NCBI RefSeq assembly: GCF_008831285.2
Contig: NC_045138.2
Span: 5,733,205 to 5,797,204, forward strand
DNA length: 64,000 nt
Source: Nymphaea colorata
Lineage: Eukaryota > Streptophyta > Magnoliopsida > Nymphaeales > Nymphaeaceae
Direction: 5' to 3'
The position numbers were made by a program, and so were the translations under genes. The notes below the pieces were generated by a model. That model was not told the origin of the DNA and made no database searches. It was given only the letters and a program-made list of their open reading frames with translations. Of this stretch, positions 60,536-64,000 are shown piece by piece. The first letter of the stretch is position 1, and each line of letters begins with the position of its first letter.

Positions 60536-62726
60536 GATTGTAATAATAAATTAATAATAACAAATAAATATTCTCACTGCACCTAATTTTTTGGGAATGT
60601 CCCGTTCCGACACCCGCACCTGCACCCCGCATCTATGTGACGTAGCATAATAGGCACTTGCTTGGGAAATTCTGTTTTCTCTTGTTTTAAAGATCAGACT
60701 ACTCTTTGCTGATATGCAAATCCAGAAGTAGATCTTATATCATGAAGAGTTGCAGGTCCAACCGATCTGCATATAGATTCGTGCATGAAAGAGATCAAGT
60801 GTGGAAAACCTTACCTCGAGCTGGCATGTCAGTCCACGTGTTTAAATGCCTTGGGTCCACGTCATTAAGGTCTTTGATGTACTTGTGAATGTGCACTGAA
60901 TGTGTTGGTTGCATCATAGAGCTAGAGCACATTATTTCTTTGACTGGGTTTCAACTGGATACAAATTCATTAAATTTTTGGATTTTTGTTAGCCGCTAAA
61001 TTTTCACCTGTTAATGTGAAGTACCATAGTAGGTATTGGGAACATAAATTGACCGGATTGTAGTTCTATAAATATTCTTGACTATGTCACAGGGTGCTTC
61101 TAAATGGCGACCGCACCCGTGCACTGAACCGGGCCAAAATTGACCATTTTAAATGTGCACATAAATAAACTATCTCTAACACAAAAATTTTATATGTAAA
61201 TATAGATAGATAAGGCTAATAAGCAGTTAAATAACTATGTAACAAATGATTTATGTACATAGATATACTATATACATCTTCACTGCACCCACACCTAAAC
61301 TTTTTTTGAAAATTGCCGCACCAGCACCTGCACCCCCCATATGATGTGGATTCTTGCTCTCTTTCACAAAAGTAGAGGGTTGATCTGTAGTAGATTCTGG
61401 GTATGTGATGTTGAAGAACATGCATAGTGCAGACTCAATGATTTGACTTTTTTTCTTCAGATTCTCTGGAGAATGTCCTATCATTCCCTTAAACAATTCT
61501 AGGGAACCCAAACAGTTTTTGTATTTGGTGAGATTATATAAAGGTGGATGTGAATGCAGAAAATAATTCTTTGAATTGTCCTTTGTTTTCCATTGCTTTT
61601 TTTTTTAAAAGATGGGATGTTCCAAAACCTTCCAAGTGGAGACTTGGTCCGCAAGCTTCCGACCTTGAGATCTCCAAATGGAGTTAAAATGTATACATCT
61701 ATATGATCCCATTCTGATCCCACTCTGAACTTGTCGAAGGAAACAGAGAATCTGCTTCCTGTGTCATTGGTAGCTGCTCTTCAACATCCACTTTTGTAGT
61801 CATTTTATGTTTAGTTTCTATTTCCCTTGTGAGCAGTACTTTATAGATCTTTTCTTTGAAATGCAGGCATTCCGTGATGTCTAAATCTTTATATTCTTTC
61901 TCTAGAAGGAGTTGGGACACTTGCAGTTCCTTTTTGCCTAGTCTTCAGTCTAACAACATTAAATACATATCCAGTATGCATATTGTTGCATTTCTATTGT
62001 TTTGTATTGGCATTTGGCGTGCAAAAGTCATATAGGGCCATCTAGAGCTGGGAAGCCATATGTCATATAAGCAATCATCAATAAATCTTTAACAGAGTAC
62101 CTCTTGATGCTGTACTTTCACTTACTGTTGTCAAGGACAGAAACATTTTGGTAGATCATCGGTGTGAGAGAAAACTTAAAAAGCAAATATTGTGCTTCTT
62201 GCAAACTATCCATGGGGTTTTACCCTGTGCAAGATTAGGTGGTTTTGTTCTATTGTTAACTGATTGAGGATTAATGCAGCTGAAACGAATTGAGCTCAAG
62301 CTGAAGCAGATTGGTGAAATAGAGACTCTGCTGTTGAAGGAATGTGATCAGGTTGAGAGGGCTAGACAGAGAATTGCAGCTGACCGTGCACGCCTTCTAT
62401 CAAGTCGATTTGCTGGACCTGTATCTTCCCCTCTTCCCACAGTGGGAGCAGCAGCAGCAGTCACAACCAGTAATCGGCCAGTGATGCCAGCTTCAGCACC
62501 ACAACCAACAGTTCCTGCTTTTAATCAGCAAGTGAATCATCCAGCAATGTCTTTCATGCCTCGGCAGCCAATGTTTGCTTTTGGTCCTCGTGTTCCACTC
62601 TCTGCTTTGCATCCACCACCACCTGTGCCAACTGGGCCTGTCATGGTTAATTCCCCATCTCCAAATCCTAGCGTTTCTCATTCCATGTTGAGACCTGTTT
62701 CTGGTACTAACACAAATGTAAATTAA
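47536..62726 (+). CDS. SWI3C: SWI/SNF chromatin-remodelling complex subunit SWI3C, nine exons
   Basis: SWI3C is a nuclear scaffold subunit of plant SWI/SNF complexes, which slide or evict nucleosomes with a Snf2-type ATPase; family members pair through their C-terminal helices. Exons by hand: 47536-47566, 48234-48752, 48987-49528, 51877-52237, 52353-52426, 56266-56408, 56657-56715, 56784-56950 and 62280-62726. All introns are GT-AG, all phases fit, giving 780 residues, close to Arabidopsis SWI3C. Order: basic start KKIKLKRKREN (about residue 12); the ISDFPAAVKQKVGRPHSSV block; SWIRM domain about 185-280 (RQVVPRYFTG, LTISDCQGL, RFLDQWGIINY); a zinc-finger-like region 346-376 (RCHHC ... LCSDCF); SANT domain about 403-450 (TWTDHETLLLLEALE); the conserved MGPRVAAACAH block (about 517); LSPEIVKAAARAGLSAAAMK; then a leucine-rich helix about 633-672 and a Pro/Gln/Met-rich tail. 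The pairing of RCHHC with the SANT domain places it with SWI3C rather than SWI3A or SWI3B. The 31-base exon 1 is the least certain part. Confidence 0.93.
49529..51876 (+). other. SWI3C: Intron 3 of SWI3C, interrupting the zinc-finger-like motif
   Basis: Donor GTGAGT at 49529, acceptor CAACAG at 51871-51876, phase 0. The intron lies between the two Cys pairs (RCHHC and LCSDC). Its second half is the four-copy repeat described at 50764. No gene was recognised inside it. Confidence 0.85.
50764..51830. repeat. Four-copy diverged tandem repeat of about 265 bp in SWI3C intron 3
   Basis: Units begin near 50764, 51026, 51317 and 51564. Each contains, in order: GCTTGCC or GGTTGCC, a GTGGT-type block, CCTGCCAAAAG / CCTGCCAAAGG, TTTTCAGTTAATC, AAGGATTTAAAATG, CATAGACAAACTTA and related forms, GAATCTGCACCAGATTGC, and TTTGGATTC. 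Copies differ by many substitutions and indels, so the amplification is old. It ends shortly before the 3' splice site. Confidence 0.88.
53920..56040 (-). pseudogene. Degraded Ty1/copia pol fragment inside SWI3C intron 5
   Basis: Minus-strand reading gives KWVEATNDEIETLHECDTSE (RT opening block) near 55690-55630, then decayed RT text through 55430. HRSIVGILQYLTFTCPNVGY lies at about 54870-54800. RNase H text HDRAKHI*IDRHCAKQKLDE and QQIVDIFTNV lies at about 54070-53945. Stops and shifts are frequent, and no LTR or gag was identified. It is antisense to the host gene. A further short element splits it at 54119-54416. Confidence 0.8.
54119..54416. mobile_element. Short inverted-repeat element nested in the copia fragment
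   Basis: GTCACAAATA (54119-54128) and TATTTGTGAC (54407-54416) are perfect inverted repeats enclosing 278 bases of AT-rich sequence. ATGAGATTTTTT just inside the left end mirrors AAAAAATCTCGTGG near the right end. It interrupts the RT/RNase H reading of the surrounding copia remnant, which supports a later insertion. No clear target duplication was seen. Confidence 0.6.
58894..59045. repeat. CpG-rich GGGTGCGG sequence, relative of the CTATGTCACA family
   Basis: CATGTCAACACGACTTGGG, then GGGTGCGGGTGCGG and later CACACCCGACC / CACGCACCCGACTC resemble the subterminal parts of the elements at 59255 and 61082. Borders are not clear. It may be an eroded element end. Confidence 0.5.
59255..59993. 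mobile_element. Non-autonomous hAT-like element, CTATGTCACA ends, perfect 8-bp duplication
   Basis: A 739-base element has perfect 10-base terminal inverted repeats (CTATGTCACA and TGTGACATAG). It is flanked by exact TATGTAAT copies (59247-59254 and 59994-60001). Just inside both ends are CpG-rich arrays of GGTACC, GGTACGGGTACGG and the like, in inverted orientation to each other. The AT-rich interior has no meaningful coding frame. The 8-bp duplication points to a hAT-type transposase acting in trans. The related GGGTGCGG variants at 7859, 60645 and 61082 share the TIR. Confidence 0.92.
60069..60144. repeat. TG/TA compound microsatellite
   Basis: About 34 bases of TG repeat are followed by about 42 bases of TA repeat, 68 bases after the right duplication of the element at 59255. 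Confidence 0.95.
60585..60645. mobile_element. Right end of another CTATGTCACA-family element
   Basis: CCCGTTCCGACACCCGCACC ... CCCCGCATCTATGTGACGTAG: the last ten bases are the complement of CTACGTCACA, one change from the family TIR. CpG-rich CACCCGCACC repeats lie just inside. A matching left end was not located, so the element is truncated or its left end is too decayed to see. Confidence 0.55.
61082..61349. mobile_element. CTATGTCACA-family hAT-like element, eroded right end
   Basis: It starts CTATGTCACAGGGTGC and ends CACCCCCCATATGATGTGG. The right TIR agrees with the left at only about six of ten positions, the changes being transitions. The flanks ATTCTTGA (61074-61081) and ATTCTTGC (61350-61357) are an 8-bp duplication with one mismatch. 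At 268 bases it is much shorter than the copy at 59255. Confidence 0.75.
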
Positions 62727-64000
62727 AGGCATATAGGTTTCACTTCCTCTCATCTTCCATCCACATTTGGCTCCTGGTGCTAAGGCTTGTGCTTATAATG
62801 CCTTTATCTTAAATGAGCCAACCATCAGATTTATCAGGAAAATGCTCAAGTTAACTAAAATGATTAAATTTTAGCTTACCACCTACTTCTTTTCTTGCCT
62901 TGTCATAAGCCTGATACATCAAATAGGATATGCAACGAACTGGAAGCTGAATTAGGCAGATTGAATCTAGGCATTCGTCTAATAGGAATAAACAATTCTT
63001 CAAAGTAGTTGACTACTGCATAATTCTGTATATTGGAGCTACCGTGCAGTTTTGTTTCAAAAATTCGTTTCAAGGAATCTCTATGGTTGAATATCTAATC
63101 TACAGAATGGTTGTTGAAGTGTTGCAAAAATGGATGGATTCATGTTATCAACGCAAATATGGTGAGTGTCATCATTATCATTGTCATTGCCAATCTGTAT
63201 CTTTACTACATACGTTCAGCTTTATCAACCCTAATTCTCCATACTTTGATATTGATGGATGGTTATTTTACTAGAAGGTTTTAAAATATTTGTGCATGCG
63301 GATACAAATTGGAGCTGCTGTGCAGGTATGTTTCATGTTCTATTCAAATGAATTTCTATGACTGTTTGATCTACTGTTCAATGAGATTTTGAAAATTAGT
63401 AACTCCATGTACTTGATGGTGGAACGTAATCATTATGTCGCTGATATGCCATCCCAACTACGTGCAATTGATTTAAAAATTTCCTAGTTCTTCACTCTTT
63501 AACTAAGGAGATGTCTTGATATTTCCCTTGAAGTCAACTTATCTTTTTGAACTTCGATTATTGTTCTTTTGTTATGTGGTACAAATATCTGATGATTTTC
63601 ACTCACTGTCTCTCTCTCTCTCTCTCCCCAACCGTGTGTGTAGTGTATCTGGCAAGACCTCTGGCGCGTGAATGGCATGGCTTAGGTTCAATTTTGAGGT
63701 GCATTATCCTCCAGTCGGTATTGGAGGTTAAGGGCTTAGGTCGATTAACATGGGTATTACCCTCTGGTCGGTATTGGAGGTCAAGGGCTGAGGGTGCAGT
63801 CCTGTGGGCTTTCCGTCCAAGGGTTGTGGTTGCGTCTCTCTCTCTCTCTATCTCTCCCTCATCTGGCTATGTGTAGTGGCCTGTAGTGGCCTCGTCTCTG
63901 ACTCGGTGGAATCTGGCGATGTTTTTAATTCAGGAAAAACAAAACGATAAACATGATATCTAATAAAAACAACAGAGCAAATAATTAAAATAATTATTTT
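62727..64000. other. 3' side of SWI3C and non-coding end of the window
   Basis: Presumed 3' untranslated sequence follows the TAA; AATAAA at 62987-62992 is a possible polyadenylation signal. CT microsatellites lie at 63606-63628 and 63835-63858. A 53-base unit containing GGTCGGTATTGGAGG is repeated at 63701 and 63754. Small open frames (63044, 63547) have no recognisable domain. Confidence 0.45.
63701..63806. repeat. 53-bp tandem duplication
   Basis: GCATTATCCTCCAGTCGG at 63701 and GTATTACCCTCTGGTCGG at 63754 begin two adjacent copies with about ten differences, each containing GGTATTGGAGGT and AAGGGCT. Confidence 0.8.

Larger units (their letters stand above)
56951..62279 (+). other. SWI3C: Intron 8 of SWI3C (5.3 kb), rich in hAT-like elements
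   Basis: Donor GTTTGC at 56951 (a weak but GT donor), acceptor AATGCAG at 62273-62279, phase 0. The flanking exons join ...ATIINHQ to LKRIELKLKQ, an unbroken conserved helix in SWI3C. The intron contains microsatellites at 57942-57969, 60069-60144 and 60507-60534 and the CTATGTCACA-family elements described separately. No other gene was recognised. Confidence 0.85.

Noticed and set aside
62727-64000. A further gene at the right edge
   Set aside because: Open frames at 63044 and 63547 are short, repeat-derived or low-complexity, with no family resemblance.

Overview
The window is nuclear DNA of a flowering plant. It is AT-rich, holds two long intron-containing genes with plant-specific protein architecture, and is otherwise filled with plant-type transposon debris (a Ty1/copia element, short hAT-like MITEs, long AT microsatellites). 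The sequence does not let me name the species.

Layout. From 1 to about 29.9 kb I see no host gene. This stretch holds low-complexity DNA, a decayed copia reverse-transcriptase remnant (3.3-4.0 kb), at least seven short hAT-like inverted-repeat elements with recognisable 8-bp target duplications, a nearly complete but broken copia retrotransposon on the minus strand (9150-13932), a 250-bp tandem array that grew out of one MITE end (16991-17890), and paired AT microsatellites (25.3-25.6 kb). From 30560 to 39802 (+) lies an auxilin-related J-domain gene of eight exons. Its first exon carries an apparent one-base frameshift in a run of six G. From 39.8 to 47.5 kb is intergenic DNA with more MITE-like pieces. 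From 47536 to 62726 (+) lies a nine-exon gene for the SWI3C subunit of the SWI/SNF chromatin-remodelling complex. Its introns are swollen by a copia fragment, hAT-like elements and a four-copy tandem repeat. The last 1.3 kb is non-coding.

The two genes are neighbours but do not form a functional unit: one works at clathrin-coated vesicles in the cytoplasm, the other on nucleosomes. All exon borders were placed by hand from GT/AG sites, reading-frame phase and family resemblance. I found no evidence for a new multi-gene system. The most interesting signals are the family of CpG-rich elements with CTATGTCACA ends, the tandem amplification of a MITE end plus its flank, the repeat-built introns, and the frameshift in the auxilin gene.
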